Source: Pegoplata infirma
Lineage: Eukaryota; Arthropoda; Insecta; Diptera; Anthomyiidae
Reading direction: 5' to 3'
Assembly (NCBI GenBank): GCA_963921195.1
Contig: OY992537.1
Location: 57,312,313-57,376,312, forward strand
Length of the DNA stretch: 64,000 nucleotides
Shown: positions 1 to 9,570 of the stretch, one piece after another
Layout of the letters: each line of letters opens with the position of its first letter
Position numbering within the stretch: position 1 is the first letter of the stretch
Notes under the pieces: model-generated
What the model was told of the DNA's origin: nothing
The model's database searches: none
What the model saw: only the letters and a program-made list of their open reading frames with translations
Position numbers and translations under genes: made by a program

Positions 1-663
1 TGACAATTATGACATGGAATACCTTATTTTAAATTTTTTCGCTTTAGACAAAAATCTACAATTTGGCATATTTCAAATTAATATAAAATAAACCTCTCAA
101 AAACAATTTTCTTTTAATTCCTTTCCCCCAAAAAGCTGTTTGAAATTTTCTTAAAAATAACTAAAACCCTGAAGGCATTCTAAAATATCATTTGCTCTCT
201 TCATTTGACATTAAAAAAGCGAATATACAATTTCATATATTGAAAATCACAAATATTTACCTAAAATGAATCAACATACACACCTTAAGGCCAAAATATT
301 GATTAATAAATTGAAAGATACTAAAAAAAATCATACGAAAAAACCTAATTCAAAGTCATGTATATTTTTTTGCTGACAAAATGTCATAAGATAATGGTTG
401 ATGTTTTATATTTTTAATATTTTTGTTTTTCAAACAAATTTTTGTGACATTATTTAAGCCTCTAGATATCGTAAAAATAAATATTTAAAACATGAAAAAA
501 TAGAACAATACATTAGTAAATAACATTAAACTTGACTATAAAAGTAAACAAAAAAAATTTTAATAAATTTTAAATAACAGGAAGTAAAAGTTATGGAAAG
601 TTAATAAAAAATGTAAAAAAACTTAATATAATTTTGAACAGTAGACATTGTTTATACAATACA
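1..663. other. AT-rich intergenic DNA, no gene seen
   Basis: The stretch is extremely A+T rich with homopolymer runs and stop codons in every frame. No terminal inverted repeat, tandem unit or coding signature was found. It forms the left flank of the CCCGAG foldback that starts at 666. Confidence 0.6.
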
Positions 664-691
664 TACCCGAGTAAAAAAGTTCCTATATATT

Positions 692-1491
692 CCCGAGTAA
701 AAAAGATCATATATAATTATATATAGTTTTATATACACATATATTATTTTGTAAAACTATATGTATTTTTTGTTGCATCATATGTGATTTTATATATTTG
801 CACTTCTAATTTGTTTCTTATATAAAATTATATAACAGAAAATATTGACTTTTATATAATAACATATGATTTAAAGTTCGTTTATATAATTACATATGAA
901 CTTTAAAATTCTGTCTTCTTTTTTATATAATTTGATAAAACAAAATATTTGAAGAAATTTTATATAAAACTTTATGCAACTGTTTTTAAATTATATGTTA
1001 CCTTATATGAGTAAAATTTAAAAAAAAAAAATCTAAGTCCTTTACATATAATTTAATATAACTTTTGATAATTTTTCTAAGTCCAAAAATTTTACGACTG
1101 ATGCAAAATTGAAAAAAAAAAATACAAAAAATTTTCTAAGTCCAGATGTTTTTTTTTTTTTTTTAAATTTTCGAAGTCCTAAAAATATTTTTGAAAATTT
1201 TTAAGTCCTGGAAACAAATTTTTTTTGTCAATTTTTTGCGTTTTGGGGGAAAACATTTTTTTCTTATATATAAATATATTTAATTATTTTAATTTTTTTT
1301 TAATTTTAATATAATTTTATAAAAACTATATAAAATTATATTAAAATTATATCAAATTTGATCAGATTTGATCAAATTTGATAAGTTTTTATATCGTTTT
1401 ATCGACTCATTTTTCGCATTAAACTATATATGATTATATATGATGGCTTTATATAATTTTATATGAATATATATGATCTTTTTTACTCGGG
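692..1491 (+). mobile_element. CCCGAG-family element nested in the outer copy
   Basis: It begins CCCGAGTAAAAAAGATCATA and ends with the reverse complement TATGATCTTTTTTACTCGGG, with TT on each side (690-691 and 1492-1493), which I read as a 2-bp target duplication. The interior is about 800 bp of TATATAAT-rich sequence with several TCTAAGTCC motifs. It is clearly homologous along its length to 2252-3011 and, in reverse, to 7958-8730. It is non-coding. Confidence 0.75.
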
Positions 1492-1573
1492 TTTGTATAT
1501 AATTTTATAAACATCATATATGATTAAATAGAATTATATAGAATTTGATGCGAAAAATGAGTCGATAAAACCA

Positions 1574-1928
1574 CCCGAGTAAAAAAAAATTTTTTTTTGA
1601 TCTAATTTGATCTCAAAATTGGCTGTATCGAGTTGGATCAGAAATTGATCTAAATGTATTATTTTAGATACACAAATATAAAAAATTATATAATTAGATC
1701 CGAATTTTGGTCACATCCAAATAAATCCACTTGATCTTATTTTATATAAATTAATATAGATTTATATAATTACATAAAGTCAGATATATTTATGTATAAC
1801 CTCAGATAAAAAAATGAATCCGCAATAAATCTTAGATAAATTTAGATCTGAACATATAAAAACTCATATATAATTTAACATGATTGTATCAAATTATATA
1901 TCATTATATCAAAACTTTTTTACTAGGG
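1574..1928. mobile_element. Small CCCGAG-family variant (about 355 bp) nested in the outer copy
   Basis: The left end is CCCGAGTAAAAA and the right end is TTTTTACTAGGG, one base off the usual CTCGGG. CA lies directly outside both ends (1572-1573 and 1929-1930). The interior carries GATCTAATTTGATC-like blocks not found in the 760-800 bp type, so this is a distinct internal sequence sharing only the ends. Sequence on its two sides resumes the arm of the outer element. Confidence 0.6.
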
Positions 1929-2251
1929 CATATAAAATTTTATCAATGTTACTTGTGTTTTGATAAATTTTTTATATAATTTTATGCGAAAGTTGGACCC
2001 CTATTTTTATATAACAAAAGCAAACTTATATAATCAGATATAGTTACATACAACTATATCAAATTATATAAAACAATATATAATTTTATAAAGTTATATA
2101 AAATTATATCAAGTTTTATATAAATCATAAAATTTTGTTTTAATTATATATAATTATATATAATTTTATGTAACTTTATATAGTTTTATGCAGTTTTATA
2201 CAATTTTATATATTTTTATATAATTATATCTAATTATATAATTTTGCTATT

Positions 2252-3011
2252 CCCGAGTAAAAAAGATTATATATAATTTTACTTATTTTTATATAAACAT
2301 ATATTATTTGATAAATTTATACGTAAATTGTTTTGCTATCATATAAGATTATATATATTTGCACTTCGTATTTTTTTTCTTTTATAAAATTATATAAAAG
2401 AAAATGTTAAGTTATACATAATAACATATGATTAAAGTTAGTTTATATAATTACATATGAAATATAAAATTCTGTCTGTTTTTTTATATAATTTAATATA
2501 ACAAAATATTTGCAGACATTTTATATAAAACTTTATGCAACTTTTTTCTGAATCATATGTAATCTTATATGAGTAAAATTAAAAAAAAATCTAAGTCCTT
2601 TATATATAATTTGATATAACTTTTGAAAATTTTTCTAAGTCCAGAATTTTTTTTTAAGTTCCAAACCTAAACCTTAAACATTTGTTTTAAAAATTTTATA
2701 TGTTATTATATATAATGCAAAATTTATGAAAAAAAGCTAAGTTCTTTATATATAATTTAATATATTTTTTTTTGGGGTTTTTTTTTGATTTTTTTTATTT
2801 AATTATATATAATTGCATAAATTTTTCCAAAAAAGGGGCCAATTTTCGCATCAAATCATATAAAATTATATTAAAATCACATCAAATTATATCAAATTTA
2901 ATGCAACTTTATATGGTTTTATCGACTCATTTTTCGCATCAAATTCTATATGAATATATATGATGTCTTTATATAATTAAATATAAACATATATAATCTT
3001 TTTTACTCGGG
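2252..3011 (+). mobile_element. CCCGAG-family element, second 760-bp copy
   Basis: The ends are CCCGAGTAAAAAAGATTATA and its complement, with TT outside both (2250-2251 and 3012-3013). It parallels 692-1491 in order: ATTTGCACTTC, TCTGTCT, AAATATTTG, two TCTAAGTCC blocks, then a GGGGCCAATTTTCGCATC segment. It is the closest relative of the reversed copy at 7958-8730. No reading frame of interest is present; a short frame at 2772 falls inside the AT-rich arm and is chance. Confidence 0.75.
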
Positions 3012-3184
3012 TTATTATATAAAAATAGGGGTCCAAATTTCGCATAAAATTATATAAAAAATTTATCAAATTTATATAGTTTTATCGACTCATTTTTCGC
3101 ATCAAATTCTATATAATTCTATTTAATCATATATGATGTTTATAAAATTATATAAAACTATATAGGAACTTTTTTACTCGGGTA

Positions 3185-3908
3185 TAAAATATTTTATGAA
3201 AATTCATACGTTATGGTAATAAAAAACTTCTCTAAGGCTTTAAGGACTTGTTATGGTTTTGCCAAAAGAAGATAACATATTCAAAAAACTCAAACTTTTA
3301 AACGCCAATTCCTTGATGTAAATGGCGAGTGATGAACGACTATAGTTTTTAAATTTTATATTTTTAATAAAATCCACTAAATTCCTTGAGAATAAAAAAT
3401 AAATAAAAATCTAGGCCTCGAGCTCAAAATTTTATTTTTATAATTAAAATAAAATTATTTAAATGTTTTTAACAGTTTTAAAACCTTTCATAGATGTAAC
3501 GAAAAATAATTCATAGATTTGATGAAATTTTGATTGGCTTTGTATAAAAAATTGTTCTGTAATAAACGTTGGTACACAACACGTTGCTAAACAATAATTT
3601 AGGGCTCTTTCTTTTTATGGTTAATTCACAAGATTTGTCACTCATACTTCGTAAATCTAGTAATTGGTTTGCTTTAAATATATTTTTGAATTTTATATAA
3701 AAAAATTTCTGGTACATATAAACGGGCTTAAGGGTATTTGAGAGTAGATGATCTAATATTAAATTCAAACATATTTAGGCTAACCAAATAATCTTTTTTT
3801 CTAATATAATATATTTGCTAAATAAAAAAACTGATATTAATGTTCACCAAATAAAATTTAAGATTCTGGAAATTAAATATTCAATTATGTTAAGAAATAA
3901 AAATATGT
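3185..3908. other. Non-repetitive AT-rich spacer
   Basis: It contains no inverted repeats or tandem units that I can see. An 85-codon open frame on the minus strand (3511-3768) lacks any recognisable domain and has the lysine, phenylalanine and asparagine bias expected of AT-rich noise, so it is not called as a gene. Confidence 0.5.
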
Positions 3909-4055
3909 ATGGACATTAGAGTTGTCAACCGATTAAGAATAATTCGATTAATCGATCAAACAAAACCAAACTTTTGTTCGATTAATTTAAAAATGACGAT
4001 TTTCGAATAACGAATAAATCGATTAAGTTATGTCAATTAATCGAGCAATTATTTT

Positions 4056-5500
4056 TTTTACCCTCCAACTACAGCAGAGCTTCTCACTTTGCGACCCCTT
4101 TTCAATATTTAAAATTTTTCGCGACCCCACAACATAAAAAAATAATATTAACGTGAACTTTGACATAAGTTTTTTTCAAAAACCTAAAGTTATGAAAAAA
4201 TTTGGAAACCAAATTCAGAAGCAGCATTGAAATATTAATCGAAACCATGTGGTCAGATCCCAGACGCATACCAAAAATTTCAAGTAAAAAATTTCTAAAA
4301 AATAAATTAAAATTTTTGTGAACTTTGACCTCAATTTTCTCAAAAATTTGGAAACCAGGTCCCGAACTACGGCATTTTATATCGAAAATTAATATCTCAT
4401 CGATTTTTTATTTTTCAAAATAAAAGAAAAACACCAGTTAAACCTGATCAGAAATAAAGAAATGTTTACCAAGAAAGCATTTAAAGTCCAATTTGGAGTA
4501 ATGATTGTTCTTTTTTTCAAAATTATGTACCAATGTTTGGTAGTGATTGAAATTTTATTCGATCACGAATCTATATTCGTTATTCGGGTCTTTAAAACGC
4601 ACAAGAATACGTTTTTGTGTACTTTGCCTTCAATTTTGCCAAAAACCTAACGTACTAGAAAATTTTGGAACCCAGATTTGGAATCAGCATCGAAAAGTTA
4701 ATAGAAAACGAACTGTTATGTCCCAGACTCAGTCAAAACACTTCACAAACAAGTGTTGGGCATCCCGAGAAACAACAACTGCACAGTGATTACGTTGAGA
4801 CCTCAAGTAATAAAAAAAAATTTTCTTTAATAAAAGTATTTGTATATTTTTAAAACACAGCAATAAAAAAAATGTGTTTTAAATTTACCAAAATTTTAAG
4901 TTTTAACAAATTTGTTTGCGACCCCCTAAACCACCGTTTGAGAACCATTGAACTACAGTATCGAAATATCAGCCTAGGACTCTATAAAATATATATATTG
5001 TTGATCAGTGATCGATTCTAAGACATTCAAGCGATGTCCGTCTGTCCTTTTGTCTGAGGAGGGCACGACGAACTCTTGAAGTTAGGCACGATTATATCTT
5101 ATGATCATAGTCTGGTTATGTTCGGAGCCAAAGTAGGAGGAGGGGGGGGGGGGGGGGGAATAAATTCCCCCTTAAAGAACTAAAGCACTTCCAGAAAAAC
5201 AAAATTTTTTACATGTTTTTTTCCATATTTGTTCATCAAAATAAAAATTTTTATGCCATTTGAATTTTATTGACCTACATTTGGACCAAGATGATCAGAA
5301 AATGTTATTTTTTTGACCCGCCCACTTTAAAGGGAGTGTTTATAGAAAATAATGCAAAATAATGACAAAAGTGTGCCTTTTAGGCGTAAACATCGTAATA
5401 AATGAATTTGTAAACATTTATTTGAAGAGGGAAAAGGGTCCTCCAACGTCCCCCGCCGACTCCCCCAACTTAAAACTTAATAAAAATATTTTTTAATAAC
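4056..5500 (+). mobile_element. Hairpin family B copy inside the hAT-like element, split in two
   Basis: The left remnant is TACCCTCCAACTACAG just before 4075, and the sequence resumes at 4959 with TATCGAAATATC, the GATCAGTGATCGATTCTAAG block, the GTCCGTCTGTCC block and a GGGGGAATAAATTCCCCCTT-like stretch. Family B copies at 33591-34113 and 50207-50910 show the same order, so the pieces were once contiguous. A G-homopolymer of 17 bases lies at 5142-5158. It contains the longer internal version with CCCGCCCACTTTAAAGGG near 5317, also seen near 29156 and 45779. The hairpin terminus is missing. Confidence 0.65.
4075..4950. mobile_element. Second hAT-like element with perfect 8-bp target duplication
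   Basis: It is flanked by AACTACAG at 4067-4074 and again at 4951-4958. The left end starts CAGAGCTTCTCACTTTGCGA and the right end, read inward, starts CAATGGTTCTCAAACGG, with GCGACCCC blocks just inside each end. A C-A-x-x-G-C/G-TTCTCA terminus is typical of many animal hAT families. The 876-bp interior holds three degenerate copies of a GTGAACTTTGAC...TTTGGAAACC unit (near 4153, 4318 and 4616) and no transposase. It interrupts a family B hairpin element that lies in the hAT-like element 3917-5630, so it is the youngest of three layers. Confidence 0.85.
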
Positions 5501-5689
5501 CACTTTTTTTATTCGTTATTCTCATCGATTAATCGAAAATTTTTTTAGATTTAATCGTTTGATCGAACGAACAAAAACAATTATTTGAATTATTCGAACA
5601 AAGTTGAAAGTCGAATAATTGACAACTCTAATGGACAATTTTATTTAACTTTTCATTTGTTTGAAATTTCGGTTTTTTTTGGCAAAAAC

Positions 5690-6492
5690 TTCTGTGGTAC
5701 AGGGTATAATGCGTTTGTGCTGATGTTTGTAACTACCCGAAATATTGGTTGTAGACCTACCTTCAAGTATACCGATCGACTCAGAATTACTTTTTGAGTC
5801 GATTTAGCGATGTCCGTCCGTCTGTCCATCTATCGGTTTAAGCACGATACAGGTCGCAATTTTCAATCAATTGACTTTAAATTTGAAACTTAAGCATCTT
5901 TTGGCCCAAGGACGAAGCCTATTGAAATTAGAGAAAATCGGTTCATGTTAACCCCTAGCCCACATATAAACGACCCCTTTGGATTAGGCTTAAATGACTC
6001 AAATAACGTATTATAATAGATATCGCTTTGAAACTTAGCAGGTAATCAAATTTTGTATGCACGAATCACCATTCCAAATTTCAAAGAAATCGGGTCAGTC
6101 CTTCTGGTAGTCCCCATACAAACCACCCTCCCGATTTCACACAATTCCCTCAAAATTCATAAAAATGGAAATATTTGATAAAAATTTTATTTTTATGTGT
6201 TAAACGTGAACTTTAGTAACCTAATCCAATCGCAATATAATTGGACCATTTTTGGACTTAGTCCCCCCATAAAAAAATTTCGACCGATATTCAGTTAAAT
6301 CGGTCTATTGACAAAAAAATAAGTCAATTCCACTAAAATTTGATCTGTGTGTGTTTTCTGCACTTAATAAAGATCTAACAAAAGTCAGATGCAATCGGTC
6401 TATGTTTGGACTTGGGACCCATTTTCCGGAAAACACTGGTGTAGGGTATTATATGGTCGGTCTTGACCGACTATAACTTTCTTACTTGTTTT
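5690..6492 (+). mobile_element. Hairpin family D element
   Basis: The right end has a perfect hairpin, GTCGGTC TT GACCGAC (6456-6471), followed by TATAACTTTCTTACTTGTTT, the same terminal arrangement as families B, C and G. A GTAGGGTATTATA box precedes the hairpin and GGGTATAATG lies near the left end. Internally it has GATGTCCGTCCGTCTGTCC near 5811, as the other families do, but the rest of its body differs from them. No reading frame of note. The left boundary is approximate. Confidence 0.6.
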
Positions 6493-6649
6493 ATTTGCAT
6501 AAAGGATTTCTAATGCAATTAGCTTTCAATTATTAAGGCCAAAAATCTTAATTTGCGATATTTAGCGACAATCAAACTTCAGAAATGTGGAAAAGTCGAT
6601 TGAAATTTTATATGAATTATGTACTCTTTGGCCTATTGTACTTGCGCCG

Positions 6650-6850
6650 TCCAATGTAATCTTCGAAGATTTACGCAATAAAAATTACAAGGAATTCTCG
6701 TGTATTTACTAGATTTTTTTTTTTTTGTAGAATTATCTTGAAAATTTGTAAAATTACAAAAAAAATTTTAAAATTACAAAAAAATTTAAATGTCTATCCA
6801 AATTGTTTGGATTACGAGACTTTTCCTAGTAATTTGACAAGGTTTTTTTG
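6650..6850. repeat. Short repeat with GAATTCTCGT core, related to 12328-12615
   Basis: TTACGCAATAAAAATTACAA is followed by GGAATTCTCGTG and ACTAGA, then AAATTGTAAAATTAC blocks. The same order occurs in the two tandem units at 12328-12615, so this is a dispersed copy. It is non-coding. Confidence 0.45.
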
Positions 6851-7119
6851 AGTGTATACACTTAAATGTACTTAAATTACACTACTCTACACGGTTTTTG
6901 CACAGACATTTTGAATACATTTTTTAAAGTATTTTGGCCTTCTAAATACGAATCTGTCATTAGAAAAGTTGTATCAAATCGCCTTCTCGAGATATAGGCA
7001 TTTTAATTGTTTGTCGACCAAATGGAATAGTGTTATTAAACAATAAAATCTTTTCTTTGATTACCAAAAATTGATAGTCAAAAAATTGGAGGTCAAAAAA
7101 TTTGGATTTCTTCTACTGT

Positions 7120-7790
7120 ATTTTGGTCATTCTTAGTGATATCAATCATGAATATTTTTGACTCCCTCCAAAGGTTCAAGAGTGTGGAGATTTTGGGGGA
7201 AATTGTGAAAAATTTTGATTTTCTATCTATAATAGAACCAACGATATTAAGTTTTTAGGGTGCAAAGTGTCGCTACTGAGAGATTTTGGGGGAAATTTTG
7301 ACCCTTCGTATTTTCGCCCACTGTTTCCTTAGAGGAAATTTGCATTTGTTAGTTTTTTACGTAGTGTAAGAACTTAACAAAATTTCATCAATATCGGAGG
7401 AGGTCAAAAATATTCATGATTGATTTCACTAATAATGACCCATACTTTAAAACAAAATTTTTTTGATAAATGCCTTTTAAACATAAATTGTTGCCAGCAA
7501 CATGTTGACGAAAATGCAACCACAAAAATAATTAAAAAAATTTCAAAAAGTGCTGCCATTTTTATGGTTTTTCCATTAAAAAATTTACCAGGATATTATG
7601 CAAATTTTTTGGGGTGAGCAGAACAAAATCAGCAAATTGTTTGAGATAATAAAATCTTACGTTGTTGCATACTTTACTGTTGATAAAGCTTTTTGTTTAA
7701 ATGTTGCCAGAAGCATGTTATTGAATAACCGATTTTAATAACAGATTTTAATGTATGCGTTTAATTCAACATGTTGCTGGCAACAATTTA
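7120..7790. repeat. Inverted-repeat pairs around 7.1-7.8 kb
   Basis: Two inverted pairs are visible. TCAATCATGAATATTTTTGA at 7143 pairs with its complement near 7400. ATAAATTGTTGCCAGCAACA at 7480 pairs with TGTTGCTGGCAACAATTTAT near 7762. They suggest a degraded foldback element but no clean ends or target duplication were found. The 65-codon frame at 7420-7617 spans the arms and is not considered a gene. Confidence 0.5.
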
Positions 7791-7957
7791 TCTCAAAAAT
7801 ACAATTATTTGAAAAAAACTAAATGTTTTGGAGTTTTTTTGAAGCGATTTTACCTAAAATCTATAATCAATCCGACAAATTTTTATAAATTTTCAGAATT
7901 TCTCCAGCGGATAATAAAAAAATCTTAAATACAAATTCTCACCAATAATATTGATCA

Positions 7958-8730
7958 CCCGAGTAAAAAAGATTATATATGTTTATATTTAATTATATAA
8001 AGACATCATATATATTCATATAGAAATTGATGCGAAAAATGAGTCGATAAAACCATATAAAGTTGCATTAAATTTGATATAATTTGATGTGATTTTAATA
8101 TAATTTTATATGATTTGATGCGAAAATTGGCCCCTTTTTTAGAAAAATTTATGCAATTATATATAATTAAATAAAAAAAAAATCAAAAAAAAAAAAACAC
8201 CAAAAAAAATTATTTTAAATTATATATAAAGAACTTAGATTTTTTTTCATAAATTTTGCATTATATATAATAACATATAAAATTTTTAAAACAAATGTTT
8301 AAGGTTTAGGTTTGGAACTTAAAAAAAAAAAAAAATTCTGGACTTAGAAAAATTTTCAAAAGTTATATCATATTATATATAAAGGACTTAGATTTTTTTT
8401 TAATTTTACTCATATAAGATTACATATGATTCAGAAAAAAGTTGCATAAAGTTTTATATAAAATGTCTTCAAATATTTTGTTATATTAAATTATATAAAA
8501 CAAACAGACAAATTTTTATATTTCGTATGTAATTATATAAACTCACTCTAATCATATGTTATTATGTATAACTTAACATTTTCTTTTATATAATTTTATA
8601 TAAGAAAAAGATACGAAGTGTAAATATATATAATCTTATACGAAAGCAAAACAATTTACGTATAAATTTATCAAATAATATATGTTTATATAAAAATAAG
8701 TAAAATTATATATAATCTTTTTTACTCGGG
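7958..8730 (-). mobile_element. CCCGAG-family element, reverse-oriented copy
   Basis: The ends CCCGAGTAAAAAAGATTATA and TATAATCTTTTTTACTCGGG are flanked by CA on both sides (7956-7957 and 8731-8732), which supports a 2-bp duplication that is not TA. Its 773 bp match 2252-3011 as reverse complement, including the GATGCGAAAATTGGCCCC segment and both GGACTTAGA blocks. This is the best isolated copy because its flanks are not other AT-rich elements. It is non-coding. Confidence 0.8.
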
Positions 8731-9570
8731 CAATGACACATACCTGTAAAGAGAAAGAAAATTTATAAATTAATAAAAAGAAAATTAAATACGTAATTAT
8801 CAGTTGTATGACTTATTATTCTAAAACCTCTTATCCTCTAATACTCAAACATCTAATTAACTTATTTTCACTTTAAGAAATCAATATGTATTTCTTCCCT
8901 GAAACACTTCCCCTTCAATTTAAAACTATTAAACCACAATTTATACACTTGTCTTTTGTGTGGAATAAATTATTAACTTGTCACTTAATAAGTTTCATCA
9001 ATAATATGGTTTTAACTTCATGGCTAAGAAAAACTAAAAGGGTTAAACTTTTGTCTATCCTACTTACAACTCATTAGAACCATTGAGTATATAAAATATT
9101 CATTGGGTTTTCGATACCAGCAGTTACCAGCTCCCTAGTGATTATTATTTTTACTTGGAAAAACTCAATCTAACAATTGTTTCAAGTTCCATGAATATTA
9201 CACATGTCTTATGGATATTGAAAACAACAACAGCAACAACTTCATGAGCCGCAAAAACCAGAAGTTTAACAATTGACATATTGATTGACTGATTGACAGT
9301 TAACTGTCGTAGAGTATACACATACAGACATTTGGGAGTATATTTTAACTGTCAGAAGAGGTAAGAATATATATAAAAAATAAAACTTTTTTCAAGTTTA
9401 AGAGAATTCAAAAAAAAGGGTTGACTTTTTGTTGGTGTAAAAATAATAATAAAGGGAAATTTATTAAATGGCTATTGATGTTCTAAATATGGTCTGAATA
9501 TATATGGATTTTATGGAAAATTGGTTAAGAAATGTTTATTAACAGTAACACACAAACATCACAGCTGACT
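8731..9570. other. Non-repetitive island, no gene demonstrated
   Basis: This stretch has more balanced sequence than its surroundings and none of the window's repeats. It contains AACAACAACAGCAACAAC near 9223, a 22-codon frame starting at the ATG near 9213, and CAGAAGAGGTAAGAAT near 9353 that would fit a 5' splice donor. These features could mark a small untranslated or coding exon of a large gene, but nothing in the sequence proves it. Confidence 0.3.

Larger units (their letters stand above)
666..3182. mobile_element. CCCGAG-family foldback element, outer copy with three nested relatives
   Basis: The left end reads CCCGAGTAAAAAAGTTCC and the right end is its reverse complement, flanked on both sides by TA (664-665 and 3183-3184). 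The two arms are long AT-rich inverted repeats that share landmarks such as ATGAGTCGATAAAA and a GGACCCCTA block (about 1996 and 3029 on opposite strands). The left arm is broken by insertions at 692-1491 and 1574-1928, and a third insertion lies at 2252-3011. Removing them restores the arm-to-arm match, so this is the oldest layer. There is no coding capacity, so it must depend on a transposase supplied elsewhere if it was a DNA transposon. The superfamily is not recognised. Confidence 0.75.
3917..5630. mobile_element. hAT-like non-autonomous element, host of a nested insertion pair
   Basis: The terminal inverted repeat begins TAGAGTTGTCAA at both ends, and the subterminal regions are rich in CGATTAATCGA. 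The flanks are ATGGACAT (3909-3916) and ATGGACAA (5631-5638), an 8-bp target duplication with one difference. An 8-bp duplication plus ends of this type is characteristic of the hAT superfamily. The body has no transposase; it consists of a hairpin-type repeat (about 4056-5500) which itself carries a second hAT-like element at 4075-4950. It is 1.7 kb, too short for an autonomous hAT. Confidence 0.85.

Noticed and set aside
5690..6492. Naming the hairpin families as Helitrons
   Set aside because: The hairpin before the end fits, but the end is CTTG and not CTRR, no TC start is clear and no Rep/helicase sequence is present, so the class stays open.
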